A DNA stretch of 64,000 nt from Streptomyces lydicus (GCF_000717345.1 NZ_JNZA01000009.1:124001-188000); one strand, 5' to 3'. Shown: positions 52,518-60,922, counted from the first letter of the stretch. Program-made: numbers and translations. Notes: generated from the letters alone by a model not told the origin.

Positions 52518-53001
52518 CGCGTTATCGTGCCATCCACCGCCGCCGCGCCGCCGGTGCATACCCCGCACTTGTAAGGCCGGACGCGCCGGACACCGAGCGA
52601 GAAATGTGCTGGGCACCTCTCAGGGGATGCACCGGATGCGGAACAAGGGATGCGCCGGAATTGTCCGGGATAAAGGATGAGGGCACAGTCACAGCCTCGG
52701 CTTACGGCGCTCTGACGCGTGGTGGGAAAGGCTTGGGACGGAGACTCGCCCGTGTACGGGCCGGCGGCGCGCCGGCCGGCACGCGGGCCGGGTCTCGCAG
52801 ACCGCCGGCCCGGCCCGGGCCGGCGGATCGGGACTCGCCCGAATCGCCGGGATCCTGAATCCTGGGGTATCGGGGTAGGGGTCGGTGAGGCCCCGCGGCG
52901 AGCCGCCGCGGGCCCCACACGACCCGTACCGCCCGCAAGACCCGTACGGGCCACCGGACCCGTACGGACCGTAAGGCCCGCGTGAAGCTGAGGAGAGAGC
53001 T
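52518..53001. other. Intergenic region upstream of htrA
   Basis: 484 bp between the divergent phosphodiesterase and htrA genes. The part nearest htrA (52915-52980) contains repeated GACCCGTAC units (CCCGTACCG, CCCGTACGG) at ~20-bp intervals, which may bind a regulator or simply be slipped repeats. No gene is supported. Confidence 0.45.
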
Positions 53002-54516
53002 GTGAGCACCGAGAACGAGGGAGCCGCCGTCCCGTCGGAGGCCGAGCCGCCGACCGGGCCGAAGCCGGACAGCGCCCCCGCGTCCGCCTCCGGCGCCCAG
53101 GCTCCCCACACCCCGCCCGCCCCCGGCATGCCGCCGGCGGCGCCCCCGCCCCCGGACTTCGCCCCGTCGGCCGCCGCGCCCCACGGCGAGCAGGCCGGCG
53201 CCATGCCACCGGCCGCCGGGTACCCGCAGCAGCCCGGACACGACGGCACGGGCCCCGTGCCCGGCACCGAGCAGACCGCCCGGATCCCCGCGTACGCCGC
53301 GGCCGGCCACGGTTCCACCCCCGGCGGCTGGGGCCAGCCCCCGTACGGCGGTGGCGGCAATCCCTGGGCGGCGCCGAACCCGTCCGCCCCCAAGCGGCGC
53401 AACGGCGGGCTGATCGCCGCGGTCCTGGTGGCCGCGCTGGTCGCCGGCGGGGTCGGCGGCGGCATCGGCTTCTGGGCCGCGGGCCGCGACGACAGCGCCT
53501 CGACGACGGTCTCCGCGACCGGCGACGCCGGTGCGCTCAACCGCAAGCCCACCTCGGTCTCCGGGATAGCGCAGAAGGCGCTGCCCAGCGTCGTCACCAT
53601 CGAGGCGCAGGGCGCCACCGGTGAGGGCGGCACGGGCACCGGCTTCATCTACGACAAGCAAGGCCACATCCTCACCAACAACCACGTCGTCGCCAGCGCG
53701 GCCGACGGGGGCAAGCTCACCGCGACGTTCTCCAACGGCAAGAAGTACGACGCCGAGGTCGTCGGCCACGCCCAGGGCTACGACGTCGCCGTGATCAAGC
53801 TCAAGAACGCCTCCGGCGCCACCCTCAACCCCCTCCCGCTCGGGAAGTCCTCCAACGTCCAGGTCGGCGACGCCACGATCGCGATCGGCGCGCCCTTCGG
53901 CCTCTCCGGCACGGTCACCACCGGCATCATCAGCGCCAAGGACCGCCCGGTGGCCTCCAGCGACGGCGGCGGCAGCAGCGCCTCGTACATGAGCGCCCTG
54001 CAGACGGACGCGTCGATAAACCCCGGTAACTCCGGCGGCCCGCTGATGGACGCCGGCGGCAACGTCATCGGCATCAACTCCGCCATCCAGTCGGCCGGCA
54101 ACGGCGGCGGCATGGGCGGCGAGTCCGGCCAGTCCGGCAGCATCGGCCTGGGCTTCGCCATCCCCATCGACCAGGCCAAGCGGGTGGCCCAGGACCTGAT
54201 CAAGACCGGTAAGCCGGTCTACCCGCAGATCGGCGTCCAGGTCGGCATGCGGGAGTCCGGCGACGGCGCCACCATCGCCCAGACCGGCAACAACGGTTCC
54301 GAAGCGGTCACCCCGAACGGCCCGGCCGACAAGGCGGGCCTCAAGCCCGGCGACACCATCACCAAGCTCGACGACACCGTCATCGACAGCGGCCCCACCC
54401 TGATCAGCGAGATCTGGCAGCACAAGCCCGGCGACGAGGTCACCCTGACCTACAAGCGCGGCGGCAAGGAGCACACCGCCAAAGTCACCCTGGGCCAGCG
54501 CACGGGCGACAAGTGA
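53002..54516 (+). CDS. HtrA/DegP-like membrane-anchored serine protease
   Basis: A 504-residue protease. A Pro/Ala/Gly-rich cytosolic N-terminus (~130 residues) precedes one membrane segment (~135-160, GLIAAVLVAALVAGGVGGGIGFWAA) and an extracytoplasmic trypsin-like domain with the triad His228 (TNNHVVAS), Asp261 (GYDVAVIKL) and Ser344 (NPGNSGGPLMD). A PDZ domain (~395-500) ends the protein (GLKPGDTITKLDDTVI). It is one of the Streptomyces HtrA paralogues involved in envelope stress and secretion quality control. AGGAGAGA lies upstream of the GTG. Confidence 0.96.
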   Translation: MSTENEGAAVPSEAEPPTGPKPDSAPASASGAQAPHTPPAPGMPPAAPPPPDFAPSAAAPHGEQAGAMPPAAGYPQQPGHDGTGPVPGTEQTARIPAYAAAGHGSTPGGWGQPPYGGGGNPWAAPNPSAPKRRNGGLIAAVLVAALVAGGVGGGIGFWAAGRDDSASTTVSATGDAGALNRKPTSVSGIAQKALPSVVTIEAQGATGEGGTGTGFIYDKQGHILTNNHVVASAADGGKLTATFSNGKKYDAEVVGHAQGYDVAVIKLKNASGATLNPLPLGKSSNVQVGDATIAIGAPFGLSGTVTTGIISAKDRPVASSDGGGSSASYMSALQTDASINPGNSGGPLMDAGGNVIGINSAIQSAGNGGGMGGESGQSGSIGLGFAIPIDQAKRVAQDLIKTGKPVYPQIGVQVGMRESGDGATIAQTGNNGSEAVTPNGPADKAGLKPGDTITKLDDTVIDSGPTLISEIWQHKPGDEVTLTYKRGGKEHTAKVTLGQRTGDK

Positions 54517-54566
54517 CGCGCTAGTCTGATCCCGCGACACCCGCGCCCGCCGCGCCGGTGCCGCGG

Positions 54567-54653
54567 GGAGGCTTGCCCGAGCGGCCTAAGGGAACAGTCT
54601 TGAAAACTGTCGTGGCGGCAACGTCACCGTGGGTTCAAATCCCACAGCCTCCG
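54567..54653 (+). tRNA. tRNA-Ser, anticodon TGA
   Basis: An 87-nt class II tRNA. The acceptor stem GGAGGCT pairs with AGCCTCC, with discriminator G at 54653. The anticodon stem ACAGT/ACTGT encloses loop CTTGAAA with anticodon TGA at 54601-54603. A long variable arm and the T-arm GTGGGTTCAAATCCCAC are present. CCA is not fully encoded. It decodes UCA/UCG. A terminator hairpin follows at 54673-54699, and atypical genes follow that. Confidence 0.97.
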
Positions 54654-54672
54654 CAGGTAGAGCGATGAAATC

Positions 54673-54699
54673 GGCCCCTGACCAAGTTGGTCAGGGGCC
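54673..54699 (+). terminator. Hairpin with 12-bp perfect arms after tRNA-Ser
   Basis: GGCCCCTGACCA and TGGTCAGGGGCC around a 3-nt loop, 19 bp after the tRNA. This is the expected tRNA terminator. Confidence 0.85.
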
Positions 54700-55062
54700 G
54701 TACGCATGTCCGCGCGTCGTGATCGTCCGGTGTTCCCCGGGGTTTCCCGATAGATCGGGCACGGCAGGGGGAAGCAGCGCGTAGGCAGCGCCCATGCTCG
54801 GGACCTCAGATGCGCTGCGTGCCACCTCCGAGCATCCTGGAGTGGAGAAGCCGCCTGGAGCGCGTTTGAGCCGCAGACGGGGGCTGGGGGCTGTTTGTCC
54901 CTCCAGAGCGATCGGCCGCAATGATTCGGCCGGGTCCGGAGCATCTGGACGTAGGCCGGCCGATCGGTGCCGTGCCGACTTTGACGCCTTCCGAGTCGGC
55001 GGATCGGACGATGGCGTGAGATGCAGGTGGCCGCCCGAGCAATCATGCGAGGAGTGAGGGAA
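54700..55062. other. Non-coding stretch after tRNA-Ser
   Basis: 363 bp with no supported gene. It contains small hairpins such as CCCGATAGATCGGG near 54747. No integrase remnant and no second copy of the tRNA 3' end was seen here. Confidence 0.45.
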
Positions 55063-55719
55063 ATGACGCGTACAACGCGCGAGACCGGAGCCCCGGGCAG
55101 GGACGTCGAACCTGTGGCACTCCCGAGCGAACTCTTCCAAGAGCTGAGCAAAGCGCGGGCACCGGGCCGGCGCAGACGCCCCCTCGTGCCCCAGGTCCCG
55201 CTTGTCCTTGATGGGGAAGTCGTCGAGGACCTTGAGCGCATGAACGCGGAGACCACGGCCCCGTTGTTCATGACCCGTCTGGTTCACGACTCGTCCGTGG
55301 CCCTCGGCGCCTTCACCGACCGCGAGGCGATGCTCTCGGAAGCGCGCCGACTGCCGGCCGACAGTCAGTCGGCGACGCGGCCCAGGAGCGAGCACGCCTG
55401 CGCGTCCAACCCGGATTCCCTGGAGGACATCGTGCGCTTTTGGGAGGACGCCGGCGAGCAGGGCGACATCAGGAGCGTGGGACCTCGCTTGGGGTACAAG
55501 GACTTGAGCGGTCTGCACCGTGGATTTCTCAGCACGCAGAACTGGAACAACATCATCTCCTCGCTCAGCTGGTGTCGGTTCGATGTCTCACTCTTCGAGC
55601 TGACCGACTTCAACGCGAGCGAGGGAGAATTCTTCGCTCCAAAAGGCTGCAATACCCCCGACCTGACCCCGTTCGGCTGGAACGACAGGGCATCCTCGAT
55701 AGCCAACTGGGGAACGTGA
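55063..55719 (+). CDS. Unknown protein with a C-terminal beta-gamma-crystallin domain
   Basis: A 218-residue protein. Residues 1-135 have no motif I know (acidic and helical in part, no signal peptide). The last ~75 residues look like one beta-gamma-crystallin (Greek-key) domain with both canonical calcium-binding motifs of the form (N/D)(N/D)XX(S/T)S: NNIISS in TQNWNNIISSLSW and NDRASS in FGWNDRASSIANW. Two Cys (SWCRF, PKGCN) could pair. The ATG at 55063 follows GTGAGGG; an earlier ATG at 55021 is possible. It lies in the accessory stretch after tRNA-Ser. Calcium binding is predicted, function unknown. Confidence 0.65.
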   Translation: MTRTTRETGAPGRDVEPVALPSELFQELSKARAPGRRRRPLVPQVPLVLDGEVVEDLERMNAETTAPLFMTRLVHDSSVALGAFTDREAMLSEARRLPADSQSATRPRSEHACASNPDSLEDIVRFWEDAGEQGDIRSVGPRLGYKDLSGLHRGFLSTQNWNNIISSLSWCRFDVSLFELTDFNASEGEFFAPKGCNTPDLTPFGWNDRASSIANWGT

Positions 55720-55882
55720 TCGTGCTGCCGTCCAGCACCTTGGCGTAGAACCGCTCAACCTGGGTGCCGCACGGTGCCAACCTGGCTGGCCGTGCCCGGG
55801 GTTCGGGGGTGAGCGGGTTTCTGCTCCGGGGTGGAGGTGTGGCTTGAGCCTCCTGTTGGGGGAGGGCTTACGGTCCTGGGGC

Positions 55883-56773
55883 ATGAAGATTGTTGTGCAT
55901 GACACGGCGTCCGCCATGATCGATCTCCTGCAGCGTCCGTTGGAGGAACGGCCCGATGCCCTGCGGGAGATGCTCAGTCCGCTGCAGGGCGTGATGGCGG
56001 CGGTGATGGGTGAAGTGGATCTGGTGCAGATGCACCGGATGGGGAGTGGTTTCCCGCTCGACCGGGAGGACCCGCGGTACCTGGCCGCGGTGCGTCGGAT
56101 GCGGGACGCGGGCGTGTGGGAACGGGTCGAGGAGTGTCTCGCCGGCGCGTGGGAGCGGATCAGCGGGGCGGTGCCCGGGATCAAGCATGCCGAGACCGTG
56201 CACGTCGTGGTGGTGCTCGGTGACCCCGATGATGAGCACCTGACGGGCCGCAGTGCCGGCTATCTCGGGCTGGGCGGCATTCCGGGCGCGATCCAGCTGG
56301 TCATATGGCCCACCGAAACGAGTCTGCAGAAGATCGGCTACGGCGCGGCGCACGAGCTTCACCACAATGTGCGCTACGCGAATGTGACCTGGGACCCGAG
56401 GGCCGTCACGGTGGGGGAACAGGTCGTCGCCGAGGGGCTGGCCGAGGTGTTCGTGCGGGAGCTGGCCGGTGAGCAGGCCATGGGGCCGTGGTCGACCGCG
56501 CTGAGCGGCGCCGTCCTGGAGAGCGCCTACGAGAGGATCACCGCCGATATCGATGTGGCGGGGATGCAGAACCTGACCGCGTATGTGCTGGGCGATGCCA
56601 CCGCGGAGCGTATGGGGCAGCGGCCCGTGGGGCTGCCGGACTTCGCCGGTTACGCGGCCGGAGTGCGGATCGTGGACGCGCATCGCGCGGTGTCCGGGCT
56701 GACCGCCGCGCAGAGCACTGCCTTGCCGGCGCGCGAAATCCTGGGCAATGCGGGTGTGCCGACGGGCGCGTGA
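55883..56773 (+). CDS. DUF2268 (YjaZ-like) putative zinc protease
   Basis: A 296-residue cytoplasmic protein of the DUF2268 'predicted Zn-dependent protease' class. The zinc site is H157-E158-x-x-H161 in AAHELHHNVRY, with the third ligand likely Glu184 in VVAEGLAEVF. The N-terminus MKIVVHDTASAMIDLL is typical. A TACGGT box lies 8 nt before the ATG and there is only weak ribosome-site character, so the transcript may be leaderless. Bacterial members are often encoded with heat-shock or sporulation genes; none are visible here. Confidence 0.85.
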   Translation: MKIVVHDTASAMIDLLQRPLEERPDALREMLSPLQGVMAAVMGEVDLVQMHRMGSGFPLDREDPRYLAAVRRMRDAGVWERVEECLAGAWERISGAVPGIKHAETVHVVVVLGDPDDEHLTGRSAGYLGLGGIPGAIQLVIWPTETSLQKIGYGAAHELHHNVRYANVTWDPRAVTVGEQVVAEGLAEVFVRELAGEQAMGPWSTALSGAVLESAYERITADIDVAGMQNLTAYVLGDATAERMGQRPVGLPDFAGYAAGVRIVDAHRAVSGLTAAQSTALPAREILGNAGVPTGA

Positions 56774-57016
56774 TCGCCTCGCGGAGTGGCGCTGTGGCGC
56801 CCTCCGCGCCCCTTCTTCGACCGTGGTTTGTTCAATTATTTCGTGGTGCATTATTGAGCGGGGGTGGGTTTATTCGGTTGACGCCGGGTTTTAGTGACCG
56901 GTCAACTAATTCGGGGTGCGGTCGGTGTGCGGCGGGTCTAGAATGTGCGCAGCGAATTCCAGAGATGTCATGAATTCAATCATTTGTGAAAACGTGCGAG
57001 GGCGGGTAAAGCCTTC

Positions 57017-57022
57017 TAGCGT
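57017..57022 (+). promoter_or_regulatory. Putative -10 box of a leaderless promoter (TAGCGT)
   Basis: TAGCGT ends 7 nt before the ATG of the LysM gene at 57030 and no ribosome binding site intervenes. The upstream 200 bp are AT-rich and contain a TGACCGGTCA palindrome (about 56896-56905). Confidence 0.55.
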
Positions 57023-57029
57023 GAGTGTC

Positions 57030-57515
57030 ATGAGCACTCAACAGACAACACGCGACAAGATTTATACCGTAGTGGAAGGTGACACGCTCGGCGCTATCGC
57101 CGCCCGCTTCCACACCACTGTGAAGCAGCTTCAGATCTGGAACAACATTCCGGACCCGAACATCATCCGGGTGGGCCAGCGGCTCATCGTCGGACGGGCG
57201 TCGGCTCCCGTGCCCGGTCCCGAGGAGCCGGACCTGGTGCCGTTCCCCGGTGCGCAGTTCTTCAAGACTCTGCCGCCCCCCGAAAGCCCCATCATCCTGC
57301 ACATGGGGCTGCGGCTGGATGAAGAGGGCTGCGGCGGTCCCTATGGGTTCAGCGGTCCCGGGCCCAGGTGGAACGAGAAGCACCGGCAGGCATACGCCTG
57401 CTTCCAGCGGCAGCTGGGCTTCACCGGAGCCGACGCGGACGGTTGGCCGGGGCGGACGTCCTGGGACCGGCTCCGTGTTCCGGCGCCCTCTCCTGAGGAA
57501 TGGGGATCCGACTGA
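57030..57515 (+). CDS. LysM protein with endolysin-type cell-wall-binding C-terminus
   Basis: A 161-residue protein. A LysM domain (~10-56: YTVVEGDTLGAIAARFHTTVKQLQIWN...RVGQRLIVG) and a Pro-rich linker (~58-85) precede a C-terminal module (~95-150). That module carries FSGPGPRWNEKHRQAYACFQ, QLGFTGADADGWPG and SWDRLRVP, closely resembling the wall-binding tail of actinophage and Streptomyces amidases. No catalytic domain and no signal peptide are present. Transcription is probably leaderless. It may be a remnant of a phage lysin, a spore- or wall-associated scaffold, or substrate of a non-classical export route. Confidence 0.75.
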   Translation: MSTQQTTRDKIYTVVEGDTLGAIAARFHTTVKQLQIWNNIPDPNIIRVGQRLIVGRASAPVPGPEEPDLVPFPGAQFFKTLPPPESPIILHMGLRLDEEGCGGPYGFSGPGPRWNEKHRQAYACFQRQLGFTGADADGWPGRTSWDRLRVPAPSPEEWGSD

Positions 57516-57536
57516 CCGCATGGAAATCTGCGAGTT

Positions 57537-57567
57537 CCCCGCCACGCACTGCCAGCGCGTGGCGGGG
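57537..57567 (+). terminator. Hairpin with 11-bp perfect arms after the LysM gene
   Basis: CCCCGCCACGC and GCGTGGCGGGG flank a 9-nt loop, 21 bp after the LysM stop. Confidence 0.8.
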
Positions 57568-57570
57568 CTG

Positions 57571-57610
57571 TCATGCGAGTCATGCGAGGAATATGCGAGG
57601 TCATGCGCGG
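57571..57610. repeat. Four ~10-bp direct repeats (TCATGCGAGG-like)
   Basis: TCATGCGAG, TCATGCGAGG, ATATGCGAGG and TCATGCGCGG run in tandem just beyond the LysM terminator. A related AATCATGCGAGGAG occurs at 55041-55054 in the same accessory stretch. Confidence 0.65.
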
Positions 57611-57738
57611 CAAGGGGTGGGGTGGGGTGGGGGATGGGATCCGGGGAGGTCGTCGTGGGGGTTTGCTGGGCGGGGGTATTGTCGGGGGAGAGTGATGTGG
57701 TGAGGTAGCGAAAAGGAAAACGTAAGGGAGCGGGAGGA

Positions 57739-58284
57739 ATGGGGAAAGGGATAAGGCGGGGGGATGTTTATGGGCGGGGTAGCGCGGCGGGGGTGGTGAT
57801 ACGGCGGGCCGAGGGGCGGGATGCCGCTCGGTTGACCCGCCTGGTGCGTGGCTCGGGGGCGTACGAGGGGCGGTATGCGGCGATGGTTTCCGGATACCGT
57901 GTGGGGCCGGACTATATCGAGGCGCACAGGGTTTTTGTTGCGGTGGAGGAGGATTCTCCGAATGCTGGGAGTGGTGGCACTGAATCCCGTGCGGGGCGGG
58001 TGCTCGGGTTTTATTCTTTGATTGCTGAGCCGGCCGAGCTGGATCTGATGTTTGTCGCGGACGAGGCGCAGGGTTACGGCATCGGGCGCCGGCTGGTCGA
58101 GCACATGCGGGGCGAGGCGCGGCGTATCGGGGTGGAAAGCGTGCGGGTGGTCTCGCATCCGCCGGCCGAGGGCTTCTATCGCAGCATGGGCGCCCGGCCC
58201 AGCGGAACGGTGCGGGCGAATCCCCCGGCCGTGATGTGGGACCGGCCGGAGTTCACCTTCCCGGTGGGAGAGCGGGCGGAGTAA
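57739..58284 (+). CDS. GNAT family N-acetyltransferase
   Basis: A 181-residue acetyl-CoA-dependent acetyltransferase. The acetyl-CoA binding motif is LDLMFVADEAQGYGIGRRLVEHM (Q/R-x-x-G-x-G/A), followed by VRVVSHPPAEGFYRSMGARPSG, a typical GNAT C-terminal half. A GGGAG site lies 8 nt before the ATG. The codons here contain more A/T than in the core genes. The acceptor is unknown. Confidence 0.87.
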   Translation: MGKGIRRGDVYGRGSAAGVVIRRAEGRDAARLTRLVRGSGAYEGRYAAMVSGYRVGPDYIEAHRVFVAVEEDSPNAGSGGTESRAGRVLGFYSLIAEPAELDLMFVADEAQGYGIGRRLVEHMRGEARRIGVESVRVVSHPPAEGFYRSMGARPSGTVRANPPAVMWDRPEFTFPVGERAE

Positions 58285-58324
58285 CTCGCTGGCAGGGCGG
58301 GGCGAGGGCGGTGAGTGTGGCGGT

Positions 58325-59086
58325 ATGACGCGATCTTTTGAGGAACTGGTGGCCGAGGCCGATGCCGTATCGGTCGAGGGGTGGGACTTCTCGTGGCTGG
58401 AGGGGCGGGCCACCGAGCAGCGGCCCTCGTGGGGCTATCAGCGGGCGATGAGTGAACGGCTGGCGCGAGTGTCGGCGGCGCTGGACATCCAGACGGGCGG
58501 CGGTGAGGTGCTCGCCGGTGCGGCGAAGCTGCCGCCGCTGATGGTCGCCACGGAGTCCTGGCCGCCGAACGTCGCCAAGGCCACGGCGCTGCTGCACCCG
58601 CGCGGTGCGGTCGTGGTGGCCGATGCGGACGAGCCGCCGCTGCCGTTCGGTGCGGCGGCCTTCGACCTGGTGACGAGCCGCCACCCGGTGACGGTGTGGT
58701 GGGAGGAGATCGCCAGGGTGCTGCGGCCGGGCGGCACGTATATGTCCCAACAGGTGGGCCCGGCGAGTGTGTTCGAGCTGGTGGAGTACTTTCTGGGGCC
58801 GCAGCCGGAGCACGTGCGGCGGGCCCGTCACCCGGAGGATGCGCGGCGGGCCGCGGAGGCGGCCGGGCTGAAGGTCGTGGACCTGCGCTTCGAGTCGTTG
58901 CGGACCGAGTTCTTCGACATCGGGGCGGTTGTCTACTTCCTGCGGAAGGTGGTGTGGATGGTGCCCGGTTTCACCGTTGAGCAATACCGGGACCGGTTGC
59001 GGGAGTTGGACGCGTTGATCCGCGAGCAGGGGTCTTTCGTGGCGCATACGACGCGGTTCCTGATCGAGGCCCGTAAGGGTGCGTGA
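58325..59086 (+). CDS. Class I SAM-dependent methyltransferase
   Basis: A 253-residue Rossmann-fold methyltransferase. Instead of the usual E/DxGxGxG the SAM loop reads LDIQTGGGEVLAGA. The acidic ribose-binding and post-II/III regions are seen in VVVADADEPPLPFGAAAFDLVTSRHPV and RVLRPGGTYMSQQVG. The substrate is unknown. It is 40 bp after the acetyltransferase gene and reads in the same direction, so the two may be co-transcribed. Confidence 0.86.
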   Translation: MTRSFEELVAEADAVSVEGWDFSWLEGRATEQRPSWGYQRAMSERLARVSAALDIQTGGGEVLAGAAKLPPLMVATESWPPNVAKATALLHPRGAVVVADADEPPLPFGAAAFDLVTSRHPVTVWWEEIARVLRPGGTYMSQQVGPASVFELVEYFLGPQPEHVRRARHPEDARRAAEAAGLKVVDLRFESLRTEFFDIGAVVYFLRKVVWMVPGFTVEQYRDRLRELDALIREQGSFVAHTTRFLIEARKGA

Positions 59087-59174
59087 GGGAGAGAGGGACG
59101 CGCGAGGGGGAGGAGGGGCTGTTGGGGGTGGTCGTCCGCGGTCCGTAAGGGGCGGTGACGGGTGGGGGAGTCGG

Positions 59175-60179
59175 TCAGCGGTGGGCTGCTGAGGCGATCG
59201 TGGCGCGGGCCTCCTGTTCCGAGAGGCCGGTGTGGCAAGCGGCCTCCGTGAGGCGCTCGGTGAGTTCCCGGCCGAGCCCGGATTCGTACGCGCGGCAGGC
59301 GGCCCAGAAGAGGCGGGCGTTGCGCTGGCCGTCCGGCGAGGTGCGGACGAAGCGTACGAGGGCGGCGGCGGACTGGGGCGGGGCGCCGGGCACCGGATCG
59401 CGGTGGGCGGACGGGGGCGGGGCCGTGAGCAGGGTGAGCAGGGCGGTCGGCGCCGGGGCGGGGTGGGAGGCGCAGCCCGGGGCCAGGACGTACCGGCCGT
59501 GGGTGGTGAGGGAGCCGGGGCCGACCAGATAGCCACCTGCCCCGCGGACGTCGATGCCGGGTGCGAGCCGGCCGGCCGAATTGGGGACGGGCGGGTCCGG
59601 GGGGCCGGTGAGCCAGAGGTGGCAGCCACCGCTCGGGGTGCGGACGATGACCGTCGGCGGGATCGGGAAGCCGTGATCCTCGGCGAGGAAGCGCAGGGCG
59701 ATGAGGCCGTCGGCGCCGTTCTTGGTGTCGAGGTCGAGGCCGATGAGGTGGTGCGGGGGCCGTCCGCAGGCGATGCCGTAGCCGGTCGCCCAGGGGGCGG
59801 TGGCGAACAGCCGGCGGACCGTGAGCGGGTCGGTGCTCGCGTCGTGCACGCCGTGTCCGGGGCGCCCGCAGCCGCCGCGGCAGGGCGGGACCTCGGGGTG
59901 GCCGCGGTGCGGGGAACGGATGGCGGGGAGTTTGCCGCGGGTCAGCGGGATGACCGGGTAGCCGTGCTCGGCGGCGCGCAGGGCGTGGGCGAGCGCCGCG
60001 GCGTGCGCGTCGGCGTGCGTGGTGCCGTGCGCGGGGGCGGGGGGCTCGCCAGGACGGGCGGCGGGTGGTTCGGCGGCGTCGGCGGGCGGATCGGGACGGC
60101 AGGTGGCGGGTGGTTCCGGGGCGGCTGCGGGCGGCCCGGCCGGGCGGGCTGCGGGTGGTTCGGCATGGCGTCGGTGCAT
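59175..60179 (-). CDS. Bifunctional DNA primase/polymerase-domain protein
   Basis: A ~334-residue protein. A Pro/Ala-rich N-terminus (~1-55) leads to a prim-pol (AEP) domain (~60-250): ALRAAEHGYPVIPL, GLDLDTKNGADGL (acidic metal site), TPSGGCHLWLTG, VRGAGGYLVGPGS. A helical C-terminal part follows (RLFWAACRAYESG). Cys/His in CRGGCGRPGHGVHD may bind zinc. The start is taken at the ATG 60179 because GGAG is 8 nt upstream; the ATG at 60185 is too close. Such proteins occur in actinobacterial integrative elements and also as chromosomal singletons. Confidence 0.85.
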   Translation of the reverse strand: MHRRHAEPPAARPAGPPAAAPEPPATCRPDPPADAAEPPAARPGEPPAPAHGTTHADAHAAALAHALRAAEHGYPVIPLTRGKLPAIRSPHRGHPEVPPCRGGCGRPGHGVHDASTDPLTVRRLFATAPWATGYGIACGRPPHHLIGLDLDTKNGADGLIALRFLAEDHGFPIPPTVIVRTPSGGCHLWLTGPPDPPVPNSAGRLAPGIDVRGAGGYLVGPGSLTTHGRYVLAPGCASHPAPAPTALLTLLTAPPPSAHRDPVPGAPPQSAAALVRFVRTSPDGQRNARLFWAACRAYESGLGRELTERLTEAACHTGLSEQEARATIASAAHR

Positions 60180-60613
60180 GGCCATGGCTCCATTTTCGTA
60201 CGAATGTTCGACGAAGGGAAGGGGGGCGTGCGGAGGGTGGTCCGTGCGCCGGGTGTGCGGGGCAGTGTGGCGTGAGTCCGTAACCCTTGTGGGCTATGGG
60301 CCCCGGCGGGCGATGACCTCGCCGGGGCGCGACGGGTGGGGAGGCGTGGGGTGAGGTGGGGTGACCGGGGTTTACCCGGGCTTCCTCATGCTTGCGGGGG
60401 AATCGCCCCTTCGCTACGGGTTCGCCGGGGATCCGGTGGGCAATCCTGAGTTCGCGACGTCGAGAAATGCACCGCGGTGGTCGGCCAACTACCCGATGCA
60501 CACACGGAGTTCATGCAATCCGGATCAGGGTCGAGCGGGATCGAGCAGGCAGGTCCGGCAGGTCGGATCCAGCACCACAGATCCAGAAGTTGTGTTCCGT
60601 AGGAGGAATAGAC
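60180..60613. other. Intergenic region with palindromes
   Basis: 434 bp between the prim-pol gene and the small secreted-protein gene. TTCGTACGAA (60195-60204) is a perfect palindrome next to the prim-pol start. GCCCCGGC...GCCGGGGC (60300-60328) forms an 8-bp stem. The rest is presumably the promoter and leader of the secreted-protein gene. I see no riboswitch or small gene I can defend. Confidence 0.45.
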
Positions 60614-60922
60614 ATGGCAAGCACCCGTACTGCCCGTGCCCTCGCCGTAGCCGCCGCGCTGCCCTTTGCGGTGGCGCTGCTCTCCGGTGTGGCGCAGGCC
60701 GATAACGGCGGCTTTGCGAACAATGGCTCCAGCGCTGCGTCGACGAGCCAGGGGGGCGTCCTCATCGGCGGCGACAATCACGGCAACGCGACCAATGGGC
60801 AGCAGGTCGCCAACGGCACCGGTGCCTCCAACCAGAACAACACCGCGAGCGTGAACGGCTCCGGCTTCACGGCCATCGACCAGGACAACGCCACCGTCAG
60901 CTTCGGGAACAACATCGGCTGA
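60614..60922 (+). CDS. Small secreted Asn/Gly-rich protein
   Basis: A 102-residue precursor. The signal peptide (1-29, MASTRTARALAVAAALPFAVAL...AQA) is followed by ~73 residues rich in Asn, Gly, Ser and Gln (DNGGFANNGSSAAST, GDNHGNATNGQQVANG) with no Cys or Pro. An AGGAGG site lies 7 nt before the ATG. The N/G/Q repeats every ~20 residues resemble small secreted, possibly amyloid-like surface proteins such as rodlins or curli-type repeats, but I cannot assign a named family. A strong hairpin follows 115 bp downstream. Confidence 0.8.
   Translation: MASTRTARALAVAAALPFAVALLSGVAQADNGGFANNGSSAASTSQGGVLIGGDNHGNATNGQQVANGTGASNQNNTASVNGSGFTAIDQDNATVSFGNNIG

Noticed and set aside
54567..54653. attL/attB site of an integrated element at the tRNA
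   Set aside because: No second copy of the tRNA 3' end and no integrase or excisionase gene is visible in the window, so integration cannot be asserted.
57571..57610. CRISPR array
   Set aside because: The units are ~10 bp with no unique spacers and no cas genes nearby.
60180..60613. A cyclic-di-AMP (ydaO-type) riboswitch upstream of the secreted-protein gene
   Set aside because: Such riboswitches precede wall-lytic genes in Streptomyces, but I could not find the conserved core. A covariance-model search with a significant hit would be needed.
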